Assembly (NCBI RefSeq): GCF_049243985.1
Contig: NC_135372.1
Coordinates: 74,735,818 to 74,799,817 of the forward strand
DNA length: 64,000 nt
Source: Paroedura picta
Taxonomy: Eukaryota; Chordata; Lepidosauria; Squamata; Gekkonidae
Direction of reading: 5' to 3'
Both the position numbers and the translations under genes were made by a program. A model generated the notes under the pieces. It was not told the DNA's origin. It did not search any database and saw nothing but the letters and a program-made list of their open reading frames with translations. Numbering within the stretch: the stretch's first letter is position 1; every line of letters begins with the position of its first letter. Below are positions 27,631 to 39,559 of this stretch, in pieces.

Positions 27631-27965
27631 TAGGTTTAGTGGGAGTATTAGGCCTGGGGAAGACGTATTGACATGGTTAGTAAAGGTCGTGGCATGTATA
27701 AATATTTTTGACATTATTATTTTACATGTAAGTAATATATAAAAGATATAGGGTAAATTCTCAGTTTAGGGTTAGGGTTAGCATAGCTATAGTTTTGGTT
27801 GGGGATTTTGTAGATTTATTGGGAGTGTTAGGGCTGGGGAAGATGTAGTGACATAGTTAGAAAAGGCTGTGGGATGTATAAAAATTGTGATATTTTTTTA
27901 CATGTAAATAATATGTTAAAATACATACAAAAATAGGTATATCTATCAAGGTAAATTTCCAGCTA
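27631..27965. repeat. ~180-bp tandem repeat, two copies plus an interrupted third
   Basis: Shared blocks TTAGG(G/C)CTGGGGAAGA, GACAT(A/G)GTTAG and GTATAAA start near 27647 and 27825. The third copy starts near 25848 and is split by the Harbinger-like element and the palindrome. A short TTAGGGTTAGGGTTAG run lies at 27765-27780. Confidence 0.75.
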
Positions 27966-28092
27966 TGCATCCGATGTTCCATTGCGATACAATTTATGAA
28001 TGTTAAATCAGGAATTAGACCCTGTCATATTTGTAAACACCAGGTTCTATGTTTAATAACTTTCTTTGAGGCAGGGTATCAGGAGTGTCAGC

Positions 28093-28290
28093 TTGGTGTA
28101 GTGGTTAGGAGTGCGGACTTCTAATCTGGCGATCCGGGTTTGATTCCCTGCTCTGCAGCCAGCTGGGTAGCCTTGGGCTCGCCACAGCACTGATAAGGCT
28201 GTTCTGACCAAGCAATAATATCAGGGCTCTCTCAGCCTCACCCACCTAACAGGGTGTCTGTTGTGGGGAGAGGAAAGGGAAGGCGATAAC
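28093..28290 (+). mobile_element. tRNA-derived SINE
   Basis: Box A TTGGTGTAGTGGTTAGGA and box B GGGTTTGATTCC show a tRNA-like head. The body follows (CCTTGGGCTCGCCAC, ACCTAACAGGGTGTCTGTTG). It is not a functional tRNA gene. Confidence 0.85.
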
Positions 28291-28330
28291 AATACAAATT
28301 ATAACCAACCTTGTAGCATCTGTGCAGTCT

Positions 28331-28720
28331 CAGTGGTCCCCAACCACCGGGCTGCTCCCTCTCCCTGACCCCCCCACAGTGAGAAACTTCCCAGGCGGCA
28401 AACAAATTGGCTGCCAAAGCAACCAATTAGTTTGTGGCTGGCGAGCTTCTTTCTGCGGGGGGGGGGGGAGAGGGAAGCGCGGGCGCTGGCGCAAACACAG
28501 GTCTGTGTATGTGCATTTGCATCATGCGCTGCAGCAAATGTGCATGTGTGGCAGTTTTGTGCATGCGCGCATGCGTGCATGAACACATGTGTGTTTGCTG
28601 CCCCACCAGGAGCGCAAACGCACATGCGTGTCCTTTGTGCATGGCCTGCTGCGCATGCACGGCAGCCGGATCGCCCTCCCCCCCACCGGTTCGCAACCTG
28701 AAAAGGGTTGCGGACCACTG
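28331..28720. mobile_element. hAT-like non-autonomous transposon, copy A
   Basis: 390 bp between CAGTGGTCCCCAACC and GGTTGCGGACCACTG. The body is rich in GCATGCG / GCACATG motifs. I see no matching 8-bp duplication at the flanks. Confidence 0.8.
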
Positions 28721-29419
28721 GTCTAGCACATTGGGGAGAAGTTAAGGGATATATTACAAGACAAACAGATTGCACTAAGTGAAGCAAAATGTTATATTGT
28801 TAAAGAGAAAAAAGGAAAGTGTGGTGGGATTCAAAAATGGGTGGAAAAAGGCAAAATCAAAATACAGTACACTCAAATAAATAGTAATGCAGTTGAACTA
28901 ACCACACTAAACACATGTTATCTATGTTATGGCAGGTTCCTCAGAACATGTGCAGATTTTCTTGTGGTAACAAGAAGTTTCAAGCATCCTTAACCCACAC
29001 CCAACCTCCTGTGGACCCAGTTGAAGATGAAACTAGAAGACTTGAAAATCCCATATTCCAAGGTATTTATGCTAAATGGAATTGGATGTAAAATAGCCTC
29101 CTTTCAATGAATAACAAGCTCCAATCCCATGCAAAGCTTCATATTTGATGTCGGAGGCTACTTTTACAACTCAGAGCCAGATATCATATTAATCCACCTC
29201 ACAATGGCTCTGAACTTCCATGACAACTAGGTGGTATGGTCTCAACTGGATTGTGTTCTAAAGGGATTAGGTTTGTCACAATGGTCTAATATAGGATACC
29301 TCATTCTGATGGAGTCTCTAGGGATCCAAGACCCCAAACACTCTAGATGGCACTCTTGAGCCTCAGTAAATTTTAGGATTCATGTCACAGGAATATTAGC
29401 AATTTGAAGTATGCAGAAA

Positions 29420-29800
29420 ATAGAATTTAAATTACTACTGAGGAAAGTTAAAGCAGAAAGTGCCAAAGCAGGATTATAGCTGTACATTAAGAAAACAAAA
29501 GTAATGCCTACTGAAGAATTACAGAGTTTCAAGGCTGATGATGGCAAAATTGAATTGTTAAAAGTTTTCTATTCCTTAGCTCCCAAAAGGAGGATTGCAA
29601 CCAAGAAATCATACAAAGATTTAGACCAGGAGGGATATTCTAGTATTACCCATCACTATGCATGGATGTGAAAATGAAGAAAGCTGACAGGAAGAAAGTT
29701 GAAATATGATGTTGGAGGAGAGTTTTACAAATACCATGAACTACCAAAAAGACAAAAAAGTGAGTTCTAGATCAAGTCAAGCCTAAACTCTCCCAAGAAA
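29420..29800 (+). mobile_element. Old Bov-B (RTE) LINE fragment
   Basis: Decayed frames still give IKKTKVMPTEELQSFKADDG and KIELLKVFYSL, followed by a trace of the KKADRK block, in Bov-B ORF order. Several stops and frame changes. Confidence 0.65.
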
Positions 29801-29859
29801 CTAAAATAACCAAACTGAAACTTTTTGGTAACATTATGACAGATTCTGCGGTTCTGATT

Positions 29860-30830
29860 TCCTGGTGCATTCTCACTCCATCAGAGTCTAAACGCAGACA
29901 CCAAATTTGTGGTTTTCTCCCGTCACTGGTCAGGATTCCAATTGTGGCGTTTGTTCTGTATTTTCTTGGGAGAGTGGATGGTCCTACCTCCTGTCATGCC
30001 CCCCCTTTTTTTGTCTGAGCATGCACAATAATGCACTTGTGCTGTAATTCAATCGAAAGTATAAAAAAATTAAAAACTCACCCTCTCCATTTCTCAGTTC
30101 CCATGACACTTGAATCACCCCTGCAAGGGTTGTTGTGCTGATGTGCACTCACTATGCATTGAATGAAAACAAAGCACCTCAGCCACCAACTTCACAACTG
30201 TTTTTCTGCAGGAAAGTTACAATGTGGCTTAAGTCATTCGGTGGGGGCATCTGGAGTCCTCATTTTAAAACCTTTTTGGAGCATCCTCAAAAAGCAGGCC
30301 TCATTCTTACTGCAAATTTGCATTGCAACATGATCATGATCAAAAAATTTTAAAATAAGGAGATTATGATCAAAAAAATTTAAATATGGAGAGGAGGGTA
30401 GAGGGTGGAAAGAGAGGCAGGTTTTTGGTTGGAGTTGATTCATCATTACTTGAGGAGGGAATGGAGGAGGAAGCTGACTTGAATACTGAGCTTCCTCATT
30501 GTTAAACCTCTAATTCTCTCCCAGAGGAGGGAGTAAAATGCGTTTTCTGAGGATTCACAAACTGCAGCAAACAAGGAAAACATGTGGATCTTCTCCTTAA
30601 AAACCCAGTTATTGTGTGAAAGGTTTGTTATTCTGTGGAACATTAGGGAGGCTATAGTGGCATTTTTCATGGCTGTGGAAACAGTCTATGAGAAGACAAG
30701 AGTAATAGAAAAGACCATAATGCCAGAAAAAGTTGAAAGTGGGAAAAGTGGTAGATCCAGTGTGAGATTGATTGACCTGATAAAGTCCCCCAGAAAGCGT
30801 TCTCTTTCCCGACAACGAATCACCTGGTAG
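29860..30830. other. Intergenic, nothing recognised
   Basis: Open frames on both strands overlap one another and look random. Confidence 0.35.
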
Positions 30831-30835
30831 TCCCA

Positions 30836-31286
30836 CAGAGAAATCCAACTGGCTTTGACCAGAGCCAGGGCTTTCTGAGAACATCAGGGCCCTGATGAAA
30901 CTTACACAGTTCCATAAGGCCTGCAAGTCAGAGCTCTGCCTCCAGGCTTATGGTTGAGGCCAGTCTGGACAAGTAAACAATGAAACATCATAGGACCTCC
31001 CCTGCTGCAACTGCAGTGCCAGGTACACTAGAAGATAGCCCTTCCCTCCTACTGCCTCCTCCAATGAGGAGGAGAATAGGCTCTGGAGACCCATTATTTA
31101 CTGACCAAGTCTGCAAGATTGGGCCCACAAATGGTATGGTCATTAACACTGTTTTAATTCTGTTTCAATTCTTTTATGATTTTAAATGTATTATTGTATG
31201 CATAAAGATGCCAGATATAATTGGGACAATTTAGAAATGTAATGAATAAATGAATAAATGAATGAATAAATAAATAAATAAAAATA
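30836..31286 (+). mobile_element. L2 LINE 3' end
   Basis: Corresponds to the L2 C-terminal coding end (TTCCATAAGGCCTGCAAG) and 3' UTR, with an (AATG/AAAT)n tail at 31237-31284. Confidence 0.75.
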
Positions 31287-31299
31287 GCCATAACGTTTA

Positions 31300-32870
31300 G
31301 TTTGCAAGACTAGAGCAAGGCTTTTAATAACACTACATGTTAGAGGGTTGCCATAAGTTGAAAGCAATTTAATGGCACATATCATATATCACACACACAG
31401 AGACACTGAACCACTGCTTCCCATTGGCCCCCAAACCTCAGTATGAGTTGATTAATGTTCTCTAGTATTCTACCATTCCACAATGCTGTTTACTATTATC
31501 ATGACATTGTTGTTATCACCACATTACAAACTGGGTTGCCTGTATCATTTCTGTTTCATGTTACCTGCCTTTGGGGAGGGTGGTATAAATAAATAAATAA
31601 ACAAATAAATTGGAACACCTGAACTTCTGCTCTCCAGGCAGCTACTAAATATACAGTTGGCACTGGTGGGTTGAAAGGGCAGAACTATGCAGAGAAATGC
31701 AAGAAATATGAAAAACAGTAAGACCCATTATAGACAATACAGGTGATTTTAATAAATATAGTTTTTGCTCAAGCCTCTTTGATATGCAGCCTTAATACTG
31801 TGTCTGTGTTTCTAATATTTTGTTACCTCAGCCATTTTTTAGTTATCCCAAGATCAAACAAACATTTGATTGTTCATATAGACTATATCATCTCCTCTCA
31901 TAAAAACACAACTTTATAAAAAGTTATTGCTGAAATTCTTAGCTCCCCACAGTTTGGAATCAAGGGGTCTGCAGAGTCTGAAGCTGCGGTGAGTGATTAT
32001 CATGGCCATTGAAGATGCAGCCAGAAGACAGACCTCTTCAGAGCACCCACGGATGTGGTTTGTGTGAGTAAGAGTCACTTGGCTAGTCTCCAGTAACATG
32101 TCTTGAAATAGCAGTGCTTGATATGTGCAATATAAAGAGGATCGTCTGACTGCTTTGTTTCCTGTTTGGGGGGGAGTGGAAATTTAATACACACAGAGAT
32201 TGTAGAGAGTGGAGGATTTTGTGTCATGGTTGTTCACATCTGTGATTTAGGGGTTACAGCGAAAGCACCCATCTGAGTCCCTGGAGAGCTGCAGCCGGTC
32301 TGAGTAGACAATACTGCCCCGATGGACAATTGGTCTGATTCGGTAAAAGGTGGCCTCATGTGTGTCTTCTTTAGGTTCCTAGTACCCAATCAGCCATGAA
32401 ATCCCTAGATAGGGATTTTTGCAGTTGAGACATCACTGGAAAAGTGCCACCAAGAATCAATTTCTGATGTGAATTAGGGGATCTATCACGTGATACAGCA
32501 TTAATATTGTTTTCTTCTGGAAGCCTACTTACAGATATGCTTAGTGATCCATTCATCTCAGGTTGGTATAATCAAATTCTTTTCAGGATAAAAACCACAG
32601 GGCTTCGCTTCTACGGTTGTGGTGTCCTTGACATCTTCCCCCACATCATCTTGGTCTGCCCGGCACTTTGCAGCCAACACATCCTGATTCAAGACTGTAT
32701 AACCAAATTGGGGCTGAACAACAAATTCGTATAGCTCTGCTTAACAAGAAGAATCATGCTCTAATGGCTAAAATGACAAATGTACTTTGTTCTATGTTAA
32801 AAATCAATCTATTGTATTTGCAAAAATGCTAGCCTGCACATCAGGTTTCAGTGTATATCACCTATGTCTA
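31300..32870. other. Intergenic with SINE tail traces
   Basis: A piece near 32270-32370 (GTCTGAGTAGACAATACTG) looks like a repeat tail. A short (AAAT)n is at 31587-31610. No gene. Confidence 0.4.
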
Positions 32871-32878
32871 TCTGTGTT

Positions 32879-32945
32879 GTATGTATGTATGTATGTATGT
32901 ATGTATGTATGTATGTATGTATGTATGTATGTATGTATGTATGTA
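32879..32945. repeat. (ATGT)n microsatellite
   Basis: About 16 uninterrupted units, continuing beyond the SINE insert at 33021-33034. Confidence 0.97.
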
Positions 32946-33020
32946 GAGGGCGCTAGAGGGCGTCACCCCAAGGGTCAGACATGACTCGATGCTTGCACAG
33001 GGAATACCTTTACCTTTACC
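32946..33020 (+). mobile_element. 5'-truncated Sauria SINE / Bov-B tail inside a microsatellite
   Basis: GGGCGTCACCCCAAGGGTCA to CCTTTACCTTTACC, flanked on both sides by ATGT repeats, so the target duplication is hidden. Confidence 0.9.
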
Positions 33021-33035
33021 TATGTATGTATGTAT

Positions 33036-33545
33036 TTTATCACAGTTATATACTACCCTCCCCTAAGGCTCAGGGCGGTTCACATGGAATGTAGAACAAG
33101 AACAATACAGAGAAAATTGGTAACCATAGATAATAGAATAATAACAACAGTGTGAACAGTAAATACTTAATCGCAACATGTAGATGGACCCATGGCTGGT
33201 TGGTTTAGGACATTAATGTCATGGGAGGGAGGCTTGGGGGGCTAGTGGAAGATGCTTGTTCTGGTCAACCTCAACCAAATGCCTGGCGGAAAAGCTCCCT
33301 TTTGCAGGCCCTATGGAATTGTTCTCGTTCCATTAGGACCCTGATCTCCTCTGGGAGCTCATTCCACCAGGTGGGGGGCCAGAACAGAGAAAGTTCCAGT
33401 CCTGGTTGAGGTCAAACGAGCTTCCTTGGGGCCAGGGATGACCAGCCAATTGGAGGTGGCAGAGCATAGAGCTCTATGAGGTGATGTAGGCAGAAAGGCA
33501 GTCCCTCAGGTACACTGGGCCAGACTGCGTATGAATTTTATACCA
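33036..33545 (-). mobile_element. L2 LINE 3' end
   Basis: Minus-strand C-terminal coding end and 3' UTR (CTCAGGGCGGTTCACATGG is the complement of the L2 3' stem). Confidence 0.8.
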
Positions 33546-33581
33546 CTAAGGGTAATCTATATCCTTATCCATTGTTGTTCC

Positions 33582-34042
33582 TCTATATATTTATGAAACA
33601 GCCTGGGGGGGTGGGACATGTCCAGCTGTCCAAGTTAGAATAGGGCCAATCAGGATGCAGCCAGCTTTGCCCTGATTGGCCCTGCCCCTGCAGCTCCCGC
33701 CCTCTGTCCCTGGACTCTAGCCTCTTTGTTCTCAGATGCCTCAGTGCCTGGAGCCAGCAGCAGGTAAGGGGAGAGGGCCCTGGACAAAGGGCCGTGGTGG
33801 AGGCTTTGCTAACAAGGGCCTCTTGGCCTGCTAGACTGGGCCTGCTGACGAGGGCCTCCCGGCCTGTTGACTGCCTGCTAAGGAGCTCTGTCCAGGCCCT
33901 GATAACGAGCTGCCCAGCCCCTGCCCACCCCATTTGATCTGGCTGTGAGCTGTCACCCAAGGCCACCTTAAGCTGCCTGGCCAGGGGCCAGGGGAGGGGG
34001 CCCTTTCAAGGCCTGTTCTTACGAACGGGCTTTGAAGCTAGT
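33582..34042 (+). mobile_element. Candidate non-autonomous Helitron
   Basis: Starts TCTATATATTTATGAAACA. It ends with a hairpin (AAGGCCTGTTC / GAACGGGCTTT) 4 bases before CTAGT, which fits the Helitron 5'-TC and hairpin-CTRRT rule. The body is GC-rich, and part of it recurs near 60098-60225. The flanking bases are not the expected A and T, so this stays tentative. Confidence 0.4.
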
Positions 34043-34044
34043 CT

Positions 34045-35680
34045 ATTAATATTATAATGAAATGAGATTCTGAGGAGAAAGTAGTTAAAATGTGAACGCT
34101 TGAACTATTTATTGGGTTAGAGGAGCCTGAGAAGTAGGTGACCAATTCTATTGTGAAATTCAATTTAATAGAATTATGATAATTCTGAGTTCAGGACATA
34201 ATATGCATTCTAAATATGAAATGTTGCATTTATTGATTCATTATTAAAGCTTTCCTTATGAAACTCACAAAGCTGCAAAACTAAAATGTGTGATCCAAAC
34301 TGGAATCCACTGAAAAAAGAAATTACTTTCCAGGGGGTTGGTGATAACTTACAATAAATCTGTAAATTAGACTAGTGTTTTTCCAGTATTCCAGATGGGA
34401 AGGATGAGAGTGAGAATACTTTGCCTATGGTGAACTAAGGACTCTACAGCAGAGACAACATTTCAACTGGTTGATAGCTTAAGCCTGATACTGCCATCTG
34501 AACAATTCATTACCGACTGGTCTCTGTTGGAAGCTGACCCATGTAAAGGAAGAGACAGAAAAAAATTCTAAATTTTCACATAAGTAGGAACAGTATGGGC
34601 TCTGCATTCTGTTTTCTATGTCTGGTGATTCCCTGTCCCGCCCCTCCCCCCACCTGACCTGTTCTGAATTGTAGTCTTGATTTTCTTGTTAGCTCCTTGT
34701 TTCTTGAGGCACAATAGTACAATTCAGTGGCTGTATAATGAGTGGGCTTATAGTGACTTGCCAAAGCCACCCAGTGAGCTTTGTGCAGGAGCATCCAAAC
34801 TAAACTCCAACCATTGCACAGTTCTCTAGCAATTAGTGTGAAACTTTATGAATTTCCCCAACAGTCTATTCCTTGACATAGTTTGGCTCCTGCCATTGAT
34901 TTCAAGAGCAGTTTCCTCACCCCAGAAGCAGAAATAGACAGAATTTCCCTCAAACACCCCCTTCATTATAGTTTTCAACACACAATCTATAAAATACAGT
35001 ATTTACTTCTAGTGGGATACCTTTATATTCAACATTTAATTACAAGTTGATTATACATCTACATTATTAGCTTCATTTTTACTACATACTACTCTCTATT
35101 GAATTCTCATCACTGTTTTAACACTTACTAATTGTACTTTGTGTATGAAGCCAAAGATCTGAGATCCAGGAATAACATGGAGGAAAGTAGGACTACTTGC
35201 ACAATATGTCCTATAGGAATTACCAGTTTTTTAAACCAGTCCTATCAAGGTTAAGGTATTAAAAATCAACATCAATGGAGGACATGCAGCAGAAAGCTCA
35301 AAACTATATTGAAGCGATTTGATTGTTCACTCCTGATCGTTTTATTTTATATATGATGGAAATTGTTTTTTTTTTTACTGAATGTATTATAACCTCCCAC
35401 TCTATGATCTAAAACAAAGCTTGAATCCAGTGACACCTTTAACAACAAAGTTTAATCCTGCATTGATCTCAGAAACTCACTGAGTCCTGAACAGCATTAT
35501 AGTCGAAAGCCAGCCAAACAAAGCCCTGTACATGTTACAGTGTATGCATGTACTATCCACGTTGAGTGTATACATGTATAATTCTTGCATTATATTCAGT
35601 ATTCTTGATATTGGTCCTTGATTTTATTTTTTGAAGTGAATGCAGATCATAACTTCTTTATAACTGATGAATGTGTTTTT
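34045..35680. other. Intergenic, nothing recognised
   Basis: Only a short dispersed-repeat trace near 35415-35455 (CACCTTTAACAACAAAG). Confidence 0.4.
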
Positions 35681-36889
35681 TTGCAGAGGAGCGCGATAAG
35701 AATGATCCGGGGCCTGTGGGACCAAGCCGTATGAGGAAAGGCTGGGGGACCTGGGACTGTTCAGCCTGGAGAAGAGGTTGAGGTAGGGCAACCACACTGC
35801 CATCTAGTGGTGATTGGAGACATAGCTGGCTGTGTGGAAACTGTGCTGGCAGCTCTGTCTCCCATGTTGCTCAACATCTTTATGTATCCTCTGGCACAGC
35901 TGGTCCGGAGTTATAGGCTGGGTTGTTACCAGCAAGCAGATGATGCCCAACTCTCTCCTGATGGACACCTGGACCCCCCCCCCCGGATACATTTACCAGT
36001 TGTTTGGAAGCCATAGCTGGATGGTTAGAGCGGAGTCACTTGAAACTCAACCTTTCCAAGACAGAGATCCTGTGGCTGGGCAAGAAGACATGGAAGTGCA
36101 CCTACCCACCCTGGCTGGGGTGCAGCTTGACATCTCACCCTCAGCCAGGAATCTGGGAGTGATTCTAGACAAGGATTTCCTTGTCAATGGAGGCTCAGGT
36201 CACTGGAGTAGCCCACTTGCCACTTTTCCATCTTCACCAGGTGAGGCTACTAGAGATGTATTTGTCCCCAAATTGCTTGGCTACAATGGTCCAGGCAATG
36301 GTCACTTTTAGACTGGACTTCTGTACATGTTCTACATGGGCCTACCTTTGCCTCTGATCCAGATATTACAGCTGGTGCTGCTAGGGTCCTCATAGGGACG
36401 TCTTAGAGGGCCCGTATCCACTGTGCTGAGACAGCTGCATTGGTTTCCTGTTGCAGCCCGTATCAGGTTCAGGGTTCTGGTGTTAACATTTAAGGCTATC
36501 CATCGCCAGGAGCTCCACATATTTGTGGGATGCTCTATCTCCTTATGCCCACTGCAAGGCATTTTGTTCTGTGGGTGCTGATCTATTAGAGATCTCCGAA
36601 CCAAGGGAGGTTCACCTGGCCTTTTTGATCTTGGCCCCAACCAAGTGGAATGAGCTCCCATGAAAGCTGAGGGCCCTGGTGGAACTTTCCCAGTTCCACA
36701 GGGCCTGTAAAATGGAGCTATTCCACCAGATCATTGATTGAGGCCAAAGCAATAATAACTGGGCCTCTCCCTGAAGCAGCCAGGTCATTCGCCAAACCCT
36801 ATAGTGTCCCTTAAGGCACTGGATTGTAGCCTGTGGAGCAGGGTTTTTAACTGATTTTATTATTTTATGGGGTTATATTATAGGGATTA

Positions 36890-37469
36890 AGAGCTTCTTG
36901 TGGCGCAGTGGTAAGGCAGCAGACATGCAGTCTGAAGCTCTGCCCATGAGGCTGGGAGTCTGATCACAGCAGCCGGCTCAAGGTTGACTCAGCCTTCCAT
37001 CCTTCCAAGGTCAGTAAAATGAGTACCCAGCCTGCTGGGGGGTAACCGGTAATGACTGGGGAAGGCACTGGCAAACCACCCCACATTGAGTCTGCCATGA
37101 AAATGCTAGAGGGTGTCACCCCAAGGGTCAGATATGACTCTGTGCTTGCACAGGGGATTGTTGTTGTTAGGTGCGAAGTTGTGTCCGACCCATCGCGACC
37201 CCATGGACAATGATCCTCCAGGCCTTCCTGTCCTCTACCATTCCCCGGAGTCCATTTAAGTTTGCACCTACTGCTTCAGTGACTCCATCCAGCCACCTCA
37301 TTCTCTGTCGTCCCCTTCTTCTTTTGCCCTCAATCGCTCCCAGCATTGGGCTCTTCTCCAGGGAGTCCTTCCTTCTCATGAGGTGGCCAAAGTATTTCAG
37401 TTTCATCTTCAGGATCTGGCCTTCTAAGGAGCAGTCAGGGCTGATACAGGGGATACCCTTACCTTTACC
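36890..37469 (+). mobile_element. Sauria SINE inserted in L2
   Basis: tRNA-like head GAGCTTCTTGTGGCGCAGTG, Bov-B tail ending CCTTTACC. Target duplication TATTATAGGGATTA at 36876-36889 and 37470-37483. Its tail is split by a Bov-B piece at 37159-37445. Confidence 0.93.
37159..37445 (-). mobile_element. Bov-B LINE 3' fragment inside the SINE tail
   Basis: The minus strand encodes the Bov-B C-terminus (KYFGHLMRRKDSLEKSPML, GRQRMRWLDGVTEAVG, WRIIVHGVAMGRTQL), ending in a CAACAACAACA tail. Flanked by ACAGGGGAT at 37150-37158 and 37446-37454. Confidence 0.9.
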
Positions 37470-37746
37470 TATTATAGGGATTATATGGTGGGCTATGAAA
37501 TAAACAAACAAACAAATAAATAGCTGGTAACTGGTTTGAAAGGTTTTCACTTAGAGGAGGGCAGGGGAAATTTCCTATTGGCAGCAGAGGATAAGACCCA
37601 CAGTAATGGGTTTAAACTACGTGGAAAATGATATTGGCTAAATATCAGGAAAAAAAATCACAGTCAGGGTAGTTAAGCAGTGGAATTGGCTGCCGAAGGA
37701 GATGGTGAGCTACCCCTCGCTGACGGTCTTCAAGTAGTGGCTGGAC

Positions 37747-38236
37747 ATATCATAGAATCATAGAGTTGGAAGGGGCCATACAGGCCATCTAGTCCAACCC
37801 CCTGCTCAACGCAGGATCAGCCCAAAACATCCAAGAAAAGTGTGTATCCAACCTTTGCTTGAAGACTGCCAGTGAGGGGGAGCTCACCACCTACTTAGGC
37901 AGCCTATTCCACTGCTGAACTACTCTGACTGTGAAAATTTCCCCCCTGATATCTAGCCTATATCGCTGTACTTGTAGTTTAAACCCATTACTGCGTGTCC
38001 TCTCCTCTGCAGCCAACGGAAACAGAATCCTGCTCTCCTCCAAGTGACAACCTTTCAAATACTTAAAGAGGGCTATTATGTCCCCTCTCAACCTCCTTTT
38101 CTCCAGGCTGAACATTCCCAAGTCCCTCAACCTATCTTCATAGGGCTTGGTCCCTTGGCCCCAGATCATCTTCATCGCTCTCCTCTGTACCCTTTCAATT
38201 TTATCTACGTCCTTCTTATACTTATCCAGGATGCTT
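37747..38236 (-). mobile_element. CR1 LINE inserted in the host CR1, opposite strand
   Basis: Begins on the plus strand with ATCATAGAATCATAGAGTTG, the complement of the CR1 tail. The minus strand encodes KDVDKIERVQRRAMKMIWGQ to VQQWNRLPK. A direct repeat of TTATCCAGGATGC lies at its inner end (38218-38243). Confidence 0.9.
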
Positions 38237-38761
38237 ATCCAGGATGCTTTAGGCTGATCCAGCATTGAGCAAGGGGGTAGGACTAGATGGCCTGTATGAC
38301 TCCTTCCAACTCTATGATTCTCTATAATACATGCACTATAGAGAGCTCCTGTCTCATTGAGTTCGATAATAGTATATCATTCAACTAGCATGCCAACTTA
38401 AGACAAAATCTAGGTTTTTTTAATTTATGGGTCCATTTGATTGATGTGTTTTCCCTATACCTGCATATTTGTTCAATATTCATAATATCAATATGGCAAG
38501 GAATTCAAGGAATATTTGTAAGAAGTAATACCTATACTGAATGGTAAAGAAATCCTTTAAAATTTAGAAACAGGATACTTTGCTTGCCTAAATATCATGA
38601 AATATCTTAATGACAAAGTTTAATTTCTAGTAGAAAATTCTTACCTTAAATAATCACACATTCTGTTAAACTGACAAAAATAAATTCTGGTCCATCTCAG
38701 CAAGGTCATTGGAGTTGGTTTAACAACACATAAAAGCACTAAGTATTAACTATTAGGGTCT

Positions 38762-38937
38762 GGTCTCAGGTTGCCAACTCTGGGTTGGAATTTTTTCAGA
38801 AACGGGGGTGAAGGCTGGGGAATACATTTGAATAGGGAAGGGACCTCAGTAGGGTATACTCTACAAAATTGCCTTTCCAGCATAACTGACTGCTGTAGTC
38901 TGGAGATGTTGCAATTCCAAGGAATCTGCAGGCCCTG
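38762..38937. repeat. GTTGCCA dispersed repeat, copy 1
   Basis: Starts GGTTGCCAACTCTGGGTTGG. It shares TAGTCTGGAGATG(T/C)TGCAAT with the copy at 53.7 kb. About 175 bp. Confidence 0.7.
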
Positions 38938-38939
38938 CA

Positions 38940-39122
38940 CCTTATAAACACCTTTCTCTTCCTCTTCCCAGAACAGGCACCTTGTGAGATAAGTAGCGCT
39001 GGCAGAACCACTCAGCAAGAACAGTCCAAAGAGAACTATGACTAGCCCAAGGTCACCCAGCAGGCTGGCTGCATGTGGAGAAGTTGGGGAATCAAACTAG
39101 ATTAGAACCTGCTGCTCTTAAT
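38940..39122 (-). mobile_element. tRNA-derived SINE fragment
   Basis: Antisense core CCCAAGGTCACCCAGCAGGC and GGGGAATCAAACTAGATTAG, where box B would lie. Decayed. Confidence 0.6.
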
Positions 39123-39125
39123 GAT

Positions 39126-39550
39126 TTTACCAAACTGGCTACCTGTTGGTTTCTGGGTCAAATTCAAGGTGCTGTTTATTGATAATCAAAGCCCTAAATG
39201 GCCTGGCTGGCGGTGCTGGGCTCTTGGGTCACACCTTTAGCATCAATCAGGACAAAACCTTTCCCAGTCATAGCCCATCCTGGTGGAATGCCCTCTCAGA
39301 CAAGACCTAGGCTCTGTCGAACCTCACAAACTTCTGCAGGGTCTGTAAGACTGAGTTTTTCTGTCAGGCCTTTCCCAGTTAAGTGTATTTGGAGGGCTTA
39401 ATGCTAGATCCACCGGTTTTTGTTTTGGTCTTTTATACTTTGAATTTTTAATACTGTTTTAACCATATAATGTATGTTTCATACTGTTATGAACTACTCT
39501 GAGCCTCACTTTGTGAGGGAGAGGAAAAGTATATACATTGAAATAATTGT
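39126..39550 (+). mobile_element. Old L2 LINE 3' end
   Basis: Matches the L2 C-terminal block (TTCAAGGTGCTG, CCCTAAATGGCCTGG) and the TGAGCCTCA 3' stem region. Heavily decayed. Confidence 0.65.
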
Positions 39551-39559
39551 GCTAGTATG

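Larger units (their letters stand above)
35800..37524 (+). mobile_element. L2 LINE inserted in CR1, itself interrupted
   Basis: 5'-truncated at the RT (NIFMYPLAQLVRSY, decayed YADD). The C-terminal region and 3' end are present, with an AAAC/AAAT tail at about 37500-37524. It is interrupted at 36890-37469 by a Sauria SINE. Many frame breaks. Confidence 0.85.
35685..38325 (+). mobile_element. CR1 LINE hosting a nest of later insertions
   Basis: A single CR1 3' end in three collinear pieces: about 35685-35791, 37525-37746 and 38237-38325. They match successive parts of the CR1 at 5822-6299. The first gap holds an L2 (with its own inserts) and the second an inverted CR1. Confidence 0.85.

Noticed and set aside
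27765-27780. Interstitial telomere array
   Set aside because: Only two to three TTAGGG units; too short to mean anything.
28098-28160. tRNA gene
   Set aside because: Box A and B are present but the body is a SINE and no proper cloverleaf closes.
28299-28787. Cys- and Ala-rich ORFs up to 162 codons
   Set aside because: They lie across a hAT-like element, on both strands, and have repeat-derived composition.
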